Of a stretch of 5,962 nucleotides of DNA, positions 1 to 5,694 are shown in pieces; the stretch's first letter is position 1; the number at the start of each line of letters is the position of its first letter. Position numbers and translations under genes: made by a program. The stretch is from an uncultured Pseudomonadota bacterium. GTDB lineage: Bacteria > Pseudomonadota > Alphaproteobacteria > RUG11792. The notes beneath the pieces were generated by a model. That model saw only the letters and a program-made list of their open reading frames with translations. It did no database searches and was not told the origin of the DNA. The stretch spans positions 1-5,962 of the forward strand of contig CADBQC010000076.1 in the NCBI GenBank assembly GCA_902796745.1, read 5' to 3'.

Positions 1-2
1 AG

Positions 3-356
3 ATCCACAAATCACTTTGGAAATCCAGCGATTCTTTTGCTACTCCGGAAGATAATCTACTTGCTATCTCCGGCGCATTATGTTCGGGAGACACGATAGA
101 TTATTCACCTTACAGTGAACAACTGTTTGATTACCATGAATATCTGCTTTCTCCTGGTAAGGGGAAATTTATTCCTCGTGTGTTTTCGATTATGTATAAA
201 GAATATCAACAAATTTTGGAGAAAAATCCTAAAGTAGATCTTTTGTTGGAGGGTATCGAAAAAACAATAAATCCCAGCATCAAATTCTATGAAGAGCGAC
301 TCTCAAGATTATCAGTGCCTTTACAAGACAAAATAATAGTAAAGAACGAAGACTAA
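3..356 (+). CDS. C-terminal fragment of an unrecognised protein (start outside window)
   Basis: An uninterrupted reading frame runs from base 3 to a TAA at 354-356. It gives 117 residues, with no start codon of its own that looks like a translation start, so the gene begins left of the window. The fragment has mixed, soluble-looking composition. It contains the stretches EDNLLAISGALCSGD, SPGKGKFIPRVFSIMY and NPSIKFYEERLSRL, and ends in a charged tail (DKIIVKNED). I see no membrane segment, metal-binding cluster or nucleotide-binding motif, and I do not recognise the family. The frame ends 12 bases before a strong terminator hairpin, and an open frame of this length in AT-leaning sequence supports a real gene end. 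It is convergent with pnp. The function is unknown. Confidence 0.65.
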   Translation: MHKSLWKSSDSFATPEDNLLAISGALCSGDTIDYSPYSEQLFDYHEYLLSPGKGKFIPRVFSIMYKEYQQILEKNPKVDLLLEGIEKTINPSIKFYEERLSRLSVPLQDKIIVKNED

Positions 357-367
357 ATAAATAGAGC

Positions 368-398
368 CAGCGCGACTCCACTTATTCACGTCGCGCTG
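368..398. terminator. Bidirectional rho-independent terminator between convergent genes
   Basis: A perfect 9-bp GC-rich stem (CAGCGCGAC at 368-376 with GTCGCGCTG at 390-398) encloses a 13-base loop. On the plus strand it is followed by CTTTGTTTTA. On the minus strand it is followed by GCTCTATTTATTTA. Both sides are therefore T-rich, and the hairpin can end the upstream plus-strand gene (stop at 356) and pnp (stop at 406-408). The plus-strand T-tract overlaps the last bases of pnp, so the two 3' ends share one compact terminator. Confidence 0.85.
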
Positions 399-405
399 CT
401 TTGTT

Positions 406-2472
406 TTACTGCTGCATGTTTTTCATAGAAAGTTTTATACGGTTTTTGTCGTCAATTCCGAGAACCTTCACCTTAACCTTTTGTCCTTCTTTTAAAACAT
501 CATGTACAGCCTTTACTTTCTTCTCCGATATTTGACTGATATGAACCAATCCTTCGCGATTTCCTATGGAAACAAATGCTCCAAAATCCATTATTTTTGT
601 CACCACGCCATCGTATATCGTTCCGACTTCAGGTAGACAACATATGCTTTTGACAGCACTTATAGCGTCTTCCATGCATTTCTTATCAGTTGCAAATATG
701 CTTACTATTCCGGCATCATCAATTTCAATCTTGGTGTTCGTGCTTTCAGTGATTTCTTTGATCGTCTTTCCGCCAGGACCTATTAAGTCGCGAATTTTAT
801 CTTTATCAATTGTCACTTTTTCGATCCTGGGCGCGGTTGAGCTAAGTTCGCTTTTCGCTTCAGAAATCGTGGCATTCATTAAATCTAAAATATGCAGTCT
901 ACCTTTCTTTGCTTGTGCCAATGCTGTTTGTATTATTTCTCGATTGATACTGGTAATTTTTATATCCATCTGTAGCGCAGTGATGCCATCTTTTGTGCCG
1001 GCCACTTTGAAATCCATATCTCCAAGGTGATCTTCGTCTCCCATAATATCGGACAAAACGACATAATTTTCACCTTCTTTTATCAATCCCATAGCGATAC
1101 CCGCTACATGCTCTCGCACAGGAATTCCTGCGGACATCATAGATAGAGAAGAGCCACATACAGTAGCCATTGATGATGAACCATTAGACTCTGTAATGTC
1201 TGAAACTACCCTAATTGTGTATGGGAATTTATGGGCTGACGGAATAAGAGCATGTAAAGCTCTCCAGGCCAATTTACCATGCCCAATTTCTCTACGTCCA
1301 GGCGCTCCTAACCGACCAATTTCTCCAACGGAATATGGGGGGAAATTGTAGTGCAACATGAAACGTTCGCTAGTTTCTCCAGTGATATTATCGATAACTT
1401 GCTCATCCAATGACGAACCAAGGGTAGTCACAACAAGAGCCTGAGTTTCTCCACGCGTAAATAAGGCGCTTCCGTGCACTTTCGGCAAAACGTCTATTTC
1501 GCATGTAATCGGGCGGATTTGATCCAACTTACGCCCATCGATTCTGTTTTTTGTCGAAAGCAAAGTTTGTCGCATTGTTTTTGCCAAAACTGATTCAAAA
1601 AGCGTGTCTAAAATTACTTGTTCTTGCTCTTCAGCAAGCTCGGTAAAAACTTCATCCTTAGCCTGCTCAATTAAATCTCGTCGTTCCAATTTTGCTTTCA
1701 CTTTTAGCGCATCTTTTATCTTTTTCAATGACAACTTTTCTATCTTTTGCAAAGTATCGGAATACTTTTCCTCGAATGGGATCACTTGCATTGCTGGCTT
1801 GCCAACTTTCCGCTTTAGGTTCTCTATCATTTCTAAAACGGGCTGAAATGAGTCAAAACCAAACATGACGGCGTCTAGCATAGTTTCTTCCGAAAGTTCC
1901 TTGACTTCGGATTCAACCATCAAAATTCCTTCACTTGTTCCAGCGACGACAAGTTCTAGCTCACTTGTCTTGGTCGGATTTAAAATAAATCCATTCTCCT
2001 TATCATATCCAACTCGGCATCCAGCAACAGGGGCAGTAAATGGTACGCCTGAAATTGAGATAGCAGCAGATGCCCCAATAAGCGCAGCTATGTCAGGAGA
2101 ACATTCAGAATCATAACTAATTGTTGTGCATACAACTTGCACTTCGTTCAAAAAACCATCAGGAAAAAGAGGGCGTATTGGGCGATCTATCAAGCGAGCA
2201 ATGAGAGTTTCTCTTTCCGATGGCTTTCCTTCTCTTTTAACAAAGCCTCCAGGAATTCTTCCAGCTGCATATAACTTTTCTTGATAATTTATTGTCAAAG
2301 GGAAAAAACTGGCATTTTCAGCTGTTTTTTTGGCATAGACACACGTACATAAAACTGTTGTATCTCCATATTTTACAATCACTGCTCCATCCGCCTGCCG
2401 GGCTATTTTCCCAGTTTCAATTGTTAAATTTTTACCCCCCCAATTTATGGTTTCACTTGTTACAGAAAACAT
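406..2472 (-). CDS. pnp: Polynucleotide phosphorylase (PNPase)
   Basis: PNPase degrades RNA 3' to 5' by phosphorolysis, releasing nucleoside diphosphates, and works as a trimer in the cytoplasm. The 688-residue product shows the full family order: a first RNase PH domain (about 10-145, with FFPLTINYQEK at 56 and IDRPIRPLFPDGF at 95), a helical linker (about 235-310), and a second RNase PH domain (about 311-540). The second domain carries GSALFTRGETQALV at 334, TESNGSSSMATVCG at 427 and GDEDHLGDMDFKVAG at 478. Asp481, Asp487 and Lys489 correspond to the E. coli catalytic and metal site Asp486/Asp492/Lys494. A KH domain follows (IGPGGKTIK at 564), then an S1 domain (about 615-685). The ATG is preceded by GGAAAGG about 8 bases upstream. 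The protein stops directly after S1, with none of the extra C-terminal tail found in E. coli PNPase (711 residues). The usual neighbour rpsO is absent; dnaK lies divergently upstream. Confidence 0.98.
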   Translation of the reverse strand: MFSVTSETINWGGKNLTIETGKIARQADGAVIVKYGDTTVLCTCVYAKKTAENASFFPLTINYQEKLYAAGRIPGGFVKREGKPSERETLIARLIDRPIRPLFPDGFLNEVQVVCTTISYDSECSPDIAALIGASAAISISGVPFTAPVAGCRVGYDKENGFILNPTKTSELELVVAGTSEGILMVESEVKELSEETMLDAVMFGFDSFQPVLEMIENLKRKVGKPAMQVIPFEEKYSDTLQKIEKLSLKKIKDALKVKAKLERRDLIEQAKDEVFTELAEEQEQVILDTLFESVLAKTMRQTLLSTKNRIDGRKLDQIRPITCEIDVLPKVHGSALFTRGETQALVVTTLGSSLDEQVIDNITGETSERFMLHYNFPPYSVGEIGRLGAPGRREIGHGKLAWRALHALIPSAHKFPYTIRVVSDITESNGSSSMATVCGSSLSMMSAGIPVREHVAGIAMGLIKEGENYVVLSDIMGDEDHLGDMDFKVAGTKDGITALQMDIKITSINREIIQTALAQAKKGRLHILDLMNATISEAKSELSSTAPRIEKVTIDKDKIRDLIGPGGKTIKEITESTNTKIEIDDAGIVSIFATDKKCMEDAISAVKSICCLPEVGTIYDGVVTKIMDFGAFVSIGNREGLVHISQISEKKVKAVHDVLKEGQKVKVKVLGIDDKNRIKLSMKNMQQ

Positions 2473-2537
2473 TTAATACCTTTCCAAAAATCCCAGCGCC
2501 ATCGCCGAGAACAAATCTAATCACGACATTCTTTTAC

Positions 2538-2566
2538 ATGATAACACGAAAGCCTATCGGTTTGAA
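2538..2566 (-). promoter_or_regulatory. Predicted sigma-70-type promoter of pnp
   Basis: Read on the minus strand, TTCAAA (2566-2561) and TATCAT (2543-2538) are separated by 17 bases. TATCAT matches the TATAAT consensus at 5 of 6 positions and is preceded by TG one base away, an extended -10. Transcription would start near 2531, leaving a leader of about 60 bases before the pnp ATG. This is a consensus match only, so transcription is inferred. Confidence 0.6.
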
Positions 2567-2592
2567 CGCTAGGGTATAAGCAACGCGCTAAA

Positions 2593-2622
2593 TTAGAAGT
2601 TTGTATCTTCTAACAATTGTTA
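2593..2622. other. Hairpin and adjacent 12-bp palindrome between pnp and the dnaK-side element
   Basis: TTAGAAG (2593-2599) and CTTCTAA (2607-2613) form a perfect 7-bp inverted repeat around a 7-base loop. It is followed directly by the perfect palindrome TAACAATTGTTA (2611-2622), which overlaps it by three bases. The site lies upstream of the pnp promoter and outside the MITE-like element that begins at 2635. It could be a small operator, a weak terminator or chance in AT-rich DNA. No known regulator site is recognised. Confidence 0.25.
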
Positions 2623-2634
2623 TTGTTTCGAATA

Positions 2635-2669
2635 TATCCAATTTCAAACGGAAGTGAAACAAGATTGAG
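2635..2669 (+). repeat. Left terminal inverted repeat of the dnaK-side element
   Basis: The repeat starts TATCCAATTTCAAAC and continues to GTGAAACAAGA. It corresponds to the 4919-4953 repeat, with the usual TGT start changed to TAT. Its partner is at 2816-2850. Confidence 0.65.
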
Positions 2670-2815
2670 TGCCAGTACTGTATCTAGAAATATGCACCAA
2701 ACTTGGCAAGACCATATTATGTAATAGATGTCTCTGCATAAATCAAAATCCCATTTCTGAAAGGCAAAATTTATAATTTCATTTTGGAGACATTGCGTCT
2801 ATTTGCTCAACTTAA

Positions 2816-2850
2816 GCCAAGCTTTGTTCCAAATCTCACGAATTTGTACA
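2816..2850 (-). repeat. Right terminal inverted repeat of the dnaK-side element
   Basis: On the minus strand it begins TGTACAAATTC and ends ACAAAGCTTGGC. It pairs imperfectly with 2635-2669 and is 25 of 35 identical to the repeat at 5609-5643. Confidence 0.7.
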
Positions 2851-2864
2851 ATCTGAAATTATTT

Positions 2865-2893
2865 TTGCGCCAGAACAAAATATATGTTATCCT
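2865..2893 (+). promoter_or_regulatory. Predicted vegetative promoter of dnaK
   Basis: TTGCGC (2865-2870) and TATCCT (2888-2893) are 17 bases apart, and TG at 2885-2886 makes an extended -10. A start near 2900 gives a leader of about 70 bases containing a small hairpin (TCCGA 2928-2932 with TCGGA 2938-2942). I found neither a good sigma-32-type site (CTTG with a CCCCAT-like -10) nor a CIRCE inverted repeat, so heat-shock control is not visible here. Confidence 0.5.
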
Positions 2894-2970
2894 GTTAGCA
2901 GACGGAGCAATAGAGTGCCAAAAAGCATCCGAGAGTTTCGGAGAAAATTTTACAAAAGGAGATAAAGATT

Positions 2971-4866
2971 ATGTCAAAAGTTATAGGAATAGATTTAGGA
3001 ACGACTAATTCATGTGTTGCTATTATGGATGGGCAAAATGGCAAGGTAATTGAGAACCTTGAGGGTGCACGTACTACGCCATCTATGGTAGCTTTTCTGG
3101 AAAATGGGGAGCGGTTAGTTGGGCAACCTGCAAAAAGGCAAGCTGTAACGAACCACGAGAACACTGTTTTTGCAGTGAAAAGGCTAATTGGTCGCAAGTT
3201 TGATGATCCATTGACGCAGAAGGACAAGGATCTCGTGCCATACAACATTGTGCGCTCGGACAGTGGTGATGCATGGGTACGTTCGCGTGGTAAAGATTAT
3301 AGTCCAAGTCAAGTTAGTGCATTCATTTTGATGAAGATGAAAGAAATAGCTGAGGCACATCTCGGTGAGAAGGTGACGCAAGCAGTAATTACTGTGCCAG
3401 CGTATTTCAATGATTCACAACGCCAAGCAACAAAGGATGCCGGACGAATTGCGGGGCTTGAGGTTTTGCGCATAATCAACGAGCCGACTGCCGCCGCTTT
3501 GGCTTATGGTATGGACAAAAAGAACAATGGTTCAATAGTTGTATACGACCTTGGAGGAGGTACGTTCGATGTTTCGATTTTGGAAATAGGTGACGGCGTT
3601 TTCGAAGTTAAGGCAACGAATGGAGATACGTTCTTAGGTGGTGAGGATTTTGATGCTCGCATAATCAACTACGTCGCAGAGGAATTTAAGAAAGAAAACG
3701 GCATAGATTTGACCAAGGACAATATGGCGTTGCAGCGGCTAAAAGAGGCTGCAGAAAAGGCGAAAATTGAGTTGTCATCGTCGATGCAAACGGACATTAA
3801 TTTGCCATTCATAACCGCAGATGCAACAGGACCAAAGCACCTCAGTGTTAAATTGACTAGGGCAAAATTTGAGTCACTTGTCGATGATTTGATAGAACGT
3901 ACCATGGCGCCTTGCCGTACTGCGCTTAAGGATGCTGGATTGTCTGCAAGCGATATCAAGGATGTTATACTGGTTGGCGGAATGACCCGCATGCCGAAGG
4001 TTGTTGAAAAAGTTAAGGAGTTTTTCGGGAAAGAGCCGAACAGAAGTGTGAACCCAGATGAGGTCGTAGCACTTGGCGCAGCCATACAAGGTGGTGTTCT
4101 GCAAGGTGATGTGAAGGATGTTTTGTTGCTGGATGTAACTCCGTTGTCCTTAGGTATTGAGACTTTGGGCGGCATATTTACACGATTGATAGATAAAAAT
4201 ACGACAATTCCAACGAAGAAGAGTCAGGTATTTTCGACTGCAGAGGACAACCAAACCGCAGTTACTATTCGTGTTTTCCAAGGTGAACGAGAGATAGCAG
4301 CTCAAAATAAATTACTTGGTCAATTCGACTTGGTTGGATTGCCACCAGCACGACGCGGAATGCCACAAATCGAGGTAACTTTCGATATTGACGCCAATGG
4401 TATCGTCAACGTGTCGGCAAAGGATAAGGCTACGGGTAAGGAGCAACAGATACGCATACAAGCTTCCGGCGGACTTTCTGAAGAGGAAATACAAAAGATG
4501 CTTAAGGATGCAGAAGCGAATGCAGCAGAAGATGCGAAAAGAAAGGAGTTAATTGAGGTCAAGAACCACGCTGAAACTCTAATAAATACGACTGAGAAAG
4601 GTTTAGCTGATTACGGCGACAAGGTTTCTGCAGAAGAGAAGTCGAAGATTGAGACAGATCTAAATGCTTTACGCGAAGCGATAAAGGGCGACAATAAGGA
4701 TGATATACAAGCGAAATCGCAAGCGTTGATGCAATCTTCGATGAAAATCGGCGAAATGATGTATAAGGATATGCAAGCTAACGCTACAGCTGATGCAAGC
4801 ACAGACGCCCCCGGCAAGCCTGAAGAAGGTGTTGTCGACGGCGACTTCAAAGATTTGAATAAATAG
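2971..4866 (+). CDS. dnaK: Molecular chaperone DnaK (Hsp70)
   Basis: DnaK is the ATP-driven Hsp70 chaperone, working in the cytoplasm with DnaJ and GrpE. The 631-residue product has all three Hsp70 signatures: IDLGTTNS (7-14), [15 protein letters not shown] (190-204) and [13 protein letters not shown] (332-344). Lys70 (AVKRLIGR) and Thr198 in the phosphate-binding loop match the catalytic and autophosphorylation positions. The interdomain linker is [13 protein letters not shown] (383-395). The beta substrate-binding domain follows to about 505, then the helical lid to about 605. A polar Ala/Thr/Asp stretch leads to a tail ending [11 protein letters not shown], similar to the C-termini of many proteobacterial DnaKs. 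The ATG has a strong Shine-Dalgarno sequence, AAGGAGA at 2956-2962, 8 bases upstream. The stop is TAG. No dnaJ or grpE adjoins; the next items are a hairpin, an IS remnant and rnpB. Length and motifs are normal and nothing suggests a broken gene. Confidence 0.99.
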   Translation: MSKVIGIDLGTTNSCVAIMDGQNGKVIENLEGARTTPSMVAFLENGERLVGQPAKRQAVTNHENTVFAVKRLIGRKFDDPLTQKDKDLVPYNIVRSDSGDAWVRSRGKDYSPSQVSAFILMKMKEIAEAHLGEKVTQAVITVPAYFNDSQRQATKDAGRIAGLEVLRIINEPTAAALAYGMDKKNNGSIVVYDLGGGTFDVSILEIGDGVFEVKATNGDTFLGGEDFDARIINYVAEEFKKENGIDLTKDNMALQRLKEAAEKAKIELSSSMQTDINLPFITADATGPKHLSVKLTRAKFESLVDDLIERTMAPCRTALKDAGLSASDIKDVILVGGMTRMPKVVEKVKEFFGKEPNRSVNPDEVVALGAAIQGGVLQGDVKDVLLLDVTPLSLGIETLGGIFTRLIDKNTTIPTKKSQVFSTAEDNQTAVTIRVFQGEREIAAQNKLLGQFDLVGLPPARRGMPQIEVTFDIDANGIVNVSAKDKATGKEQQIRIQASGGLSEEEIQKMLKDAEANAAEDAKRKELIEVKNHAETLINTTEKGLADYGDKVSAEEKSKIETDLNALREAIKGDNKDDIQAKSQALMQSSMKIGEMMYKDMQANATADASTDAPGKPEEGVVDGDFKDLNK

Positions 4867-4873
4867 GACTTCA

Positions 4874-4903
4874 CGTGGAGAGGTGCTGATGCACCTCTTT
4901 GCG
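4874..4903 (+). terminator. Probable terminator hairpin after dnaK
   Basis: AGAGGTGC (4879-4886) and GCACCTCT (4891-4898) form an 8-bp stem with a TGAT loop. With G-U pairs the stem can extend to 4874-4886 with 4891-4903. It starts 8 bases after the dnaK stop. The following T-tract is short (CTCTTT) and partly inside the extended stem, so termination may be inefficient, or the structure may mainly protect the 3' end. Confidence 0.55.
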
Positions 4904-4918
4904 ATGTCTATGCATTGA

Positions 4919-4953
4919 TGTCCAAATTCAAACATATGTGAGACAAAAAGAGC
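4919..4953 (+). repeat. Left terminal inverted repeat of the rnpB-side IS remnant
   Basis: The repeat begins TGTCCAAATTCAAAC and includes GTGAGACAAAAAGAGC. It pairs imperfectly with the reverse complement of 5609-5643; the blocks TGT, AA, TTCA and GAGACAAA are shared. Confidence 0.7.
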
Positions 4954-4969
4954 CATCCAGGATGGTGCT
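4942..4969 (-). terminator. Possible transposase terminator inside the IS left end
   Basis: On the minus strand CCATC and GATGG (4965-4954) form a short stem around CTG, followed by CTCTTTTTG. This is where the transposase message would end. The stem is short, so the call is weak. Confidence 0.3.
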
Positions 4970-5603
4970 TCAAAATATATAGTGGAGTTCTGACACTAGG
5001 AGTTGTATTTGCGCAGAAAGTTCATGAGTTCTCTGCGGGCTCCGACGATAGTATCTGCACACAGGTCGGCATAAAATTCCTCTCTAAAAACCCTGTTACT
5101 TCGCTCGATTTTGCCGTTGTATGTTGGTTTTGAAATATGAAACAAACTTTATACAGAGCATTCTCGATTAATTCTCGTAAAAATTTAGTGGCAGTGCTAT
5201 TTGCTTTGCTGTAAACGTTTGCATAAACGTGCTCGCTAAAGCTTTCAATTCATTTTTCGTCACCGTCATGTGGTCGATTTGTACGTTTTTATCCATGTGC
5301 ATGTCATTGCATTTCTTAAATTGGAACGGCTTGGCATACTTGTTAAATCTCCGTTTTTTCTTGCACCTTAAAGCACTTATAGACCGTGGAAATCTACGCT
5401 TTGCATGCTCATTCCGACACTACTCTCGCTTATATCGATACCGAGATCACTCCTCAAAATCACCCCTACTTCCTTCTGGCGCAACAAGCAAGTATAACTG
5501 CTGTATTTGTATAATTCAAAGTCTCTTTTCTTAAATCAAAAACTTACAATTTAATTCTGGAGACTTTTCTCTCTATATGTTCAACTTAACTCACTTCACT
5601 CAT
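4970..5603 (-). pseudogene. Broken IS481-like DDE transposase
   Basis: Homologous pieces of one transposase appear in order on the minus strand but in different frames. A possible start is the ATG at 5603-5601, followed soon by a TAA. Next come IERKVSRIKL (near 5576-5547), a helix-turn-helix-like stretch ending GIDISESSVG (5496-5377), and NKYAKPFQFKK then VQIDHMTVTKN (5344-5250), where the Asp at 5275-5273 would be the first catalytic residue. A frameshift leads to VYANVYSKANSTATKFLREL (5243 to about 5140). A further shift leads to NGKIERSNRVFREEFY (5118 onward), with the catalytic Glu at 5106-5104, then a TAG at 4998-4996. The segment that should hold the second catalytic Asp and about 40 residues is missing near 5135. 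Stops, frameshifts and deletion make it non-functional. The family (rve integrase core, IS481-like) is recognised from motifs; an IS3-type OrfB is a less likely alternative. Confidence 0.8.
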
Positions 5604-5608
5604 ATCAA

Positions 5609-5643
5609 GCCCAGCTTTGTCTCATTTGTTATGAACTTATACA
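5609..5643 (-). repeat. Right terminal inverted repeat of the rnpB-side IS remnant
   Basis: On the minus strand it begins TGTATAAGTTCATAAC and ends GAGACAAAGCTGGGC. It is the partner of 4919-4953 and closely resembles 2816-2850. Confidence 0.75.
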
Positions 5644-5679
5644 ATGCGATTTATTTTTGGTGTTCGTTACACCTTTTTC

Positions 5680-5688
5680 TGTTAAAAT
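5680..5688 (+). promoter_or_regulatory. Predicted extended -10 promoter of rnpB
   Basis: TGTTAAAAT at 5680-5688 is an extended -10 (TG, one base, then TAAAAT, 5 of 6 against TATAAT). No good -35 lies 16-18 bases upstream; TTGGTG at 5657 would need a 20-base spacer. A start near 5695 fits the expected 5' end of the RNase P RNA. Confidence 0.5.
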
Positions 5689-5694
5689 GGCATT

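Larger units (their letters stand above)
2635..2850 (-). mobile_element. MITE-like 216-bp deletion derivative of an IS481-like element
   Basis: Both ends match the ends of the larger IS remnant at 4919-5643. The left end (TATCCAATTTCAAAC...GTGAAACAA from 2635) agrees at 22 of the first 28 bases with the left end at 4919. The right end, read on the minus strand from 2850 (TGTACAAATTC...ACAAAGCTTGGC), agrees at 25 of 35 bases with the right end at 5643. Inside the right end, the minus strand carries what looks like the decayed start of the transposase frame (VEQIDAMSPK, then LVHISRYSTG, helix-turn-helix-like) with stops. It then passes almost directly into the left end. Nearly all of the transposase gene is therefore missing, so it could only have moved with a transposase supplied elsewhere. 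It is oriented like the rnpB-side copy, and the dnaK promoter lies 15 bases beyond its right end. No convincing target duplication is visible. Confidence 0.7.
4919..5643 (-). mobile_element. Decayed IS481-like insertion sequence between dnaK and rnpB
   Basis: Imperfect terminal inverted repeats bound the element. Read inward, the left end is TGTCCAAATTCAAAC...GAGACAAAAAGAGC and the right end, on the minus strand, is TGTATAAGTTC...GAGACAAAGCTGGGC. A 5'-TGT start is typical of IS481-family ends. Between them the minus strand holds a broken DDE transposase. The remnant is 725 bp, clearly shorter than the roughly 1 kb or more expected for an intact member. It is flanked by possible target-site copies (ATGCATTGA at 4910-4918 and ATGCGATTTA at 5644-5653). 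The right end lies just upstream of the rnpB promoter, with the transposase pointing away from rnpB. Confidence 0.8.

Noticed and set aside
2750..2756. CCCATTT as a sigma-32-type -10 for dnaK
   Set aside because: No CTTG-type -35 lies at a suitable distance, and the site is inside the IS-derived element, more than 200 bases from the dnaK start.
2664..2920. GAGTGCCA at two places upstream of dnaK, resembling half of a CIRCE operator
   Set aside because: CIRCE needs TTAGCACTC and GAGTGCTAA as an inverted repeat with a 9-base gap. The inverted partner is absent at both places.
2784..3008. A 74-codon open frame (KPSFV...NLYN) overlapping the start of dnaK, and a similar frame at 5577-5795 overlapping rnpB
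   Set aside because: The shared peptide looks conserved, but it comes from reading the two copies of the IS right end on the plus strand. The likeness fades at the IS border, the frames run into dnaK and rnpB, and no ribosome binding site supports them.
3669..4175. Long open frames on the strand opposite dnaK, and similar ones opposite pnp
   Set aside because: They are shadows of strongly conserved genes in the other strand, with Ser-rich or Cys-rich translations typical of antisense frames.
5229..5534. A 101-codon plus-strand open frame
   Set aside because: It is the antisense of the transposase pseudogene. The recognisable homology is on the minus strand, and the plus-strand frame has no ribosome binding site or family features.
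4919..5643. A novel regulatory RNA or small gene in the long dnaK-rnpB spacer
   Set aside because: The spacer is explained by the decayed IS, with terminal repeats at both ends and transposase motifs in order between them.
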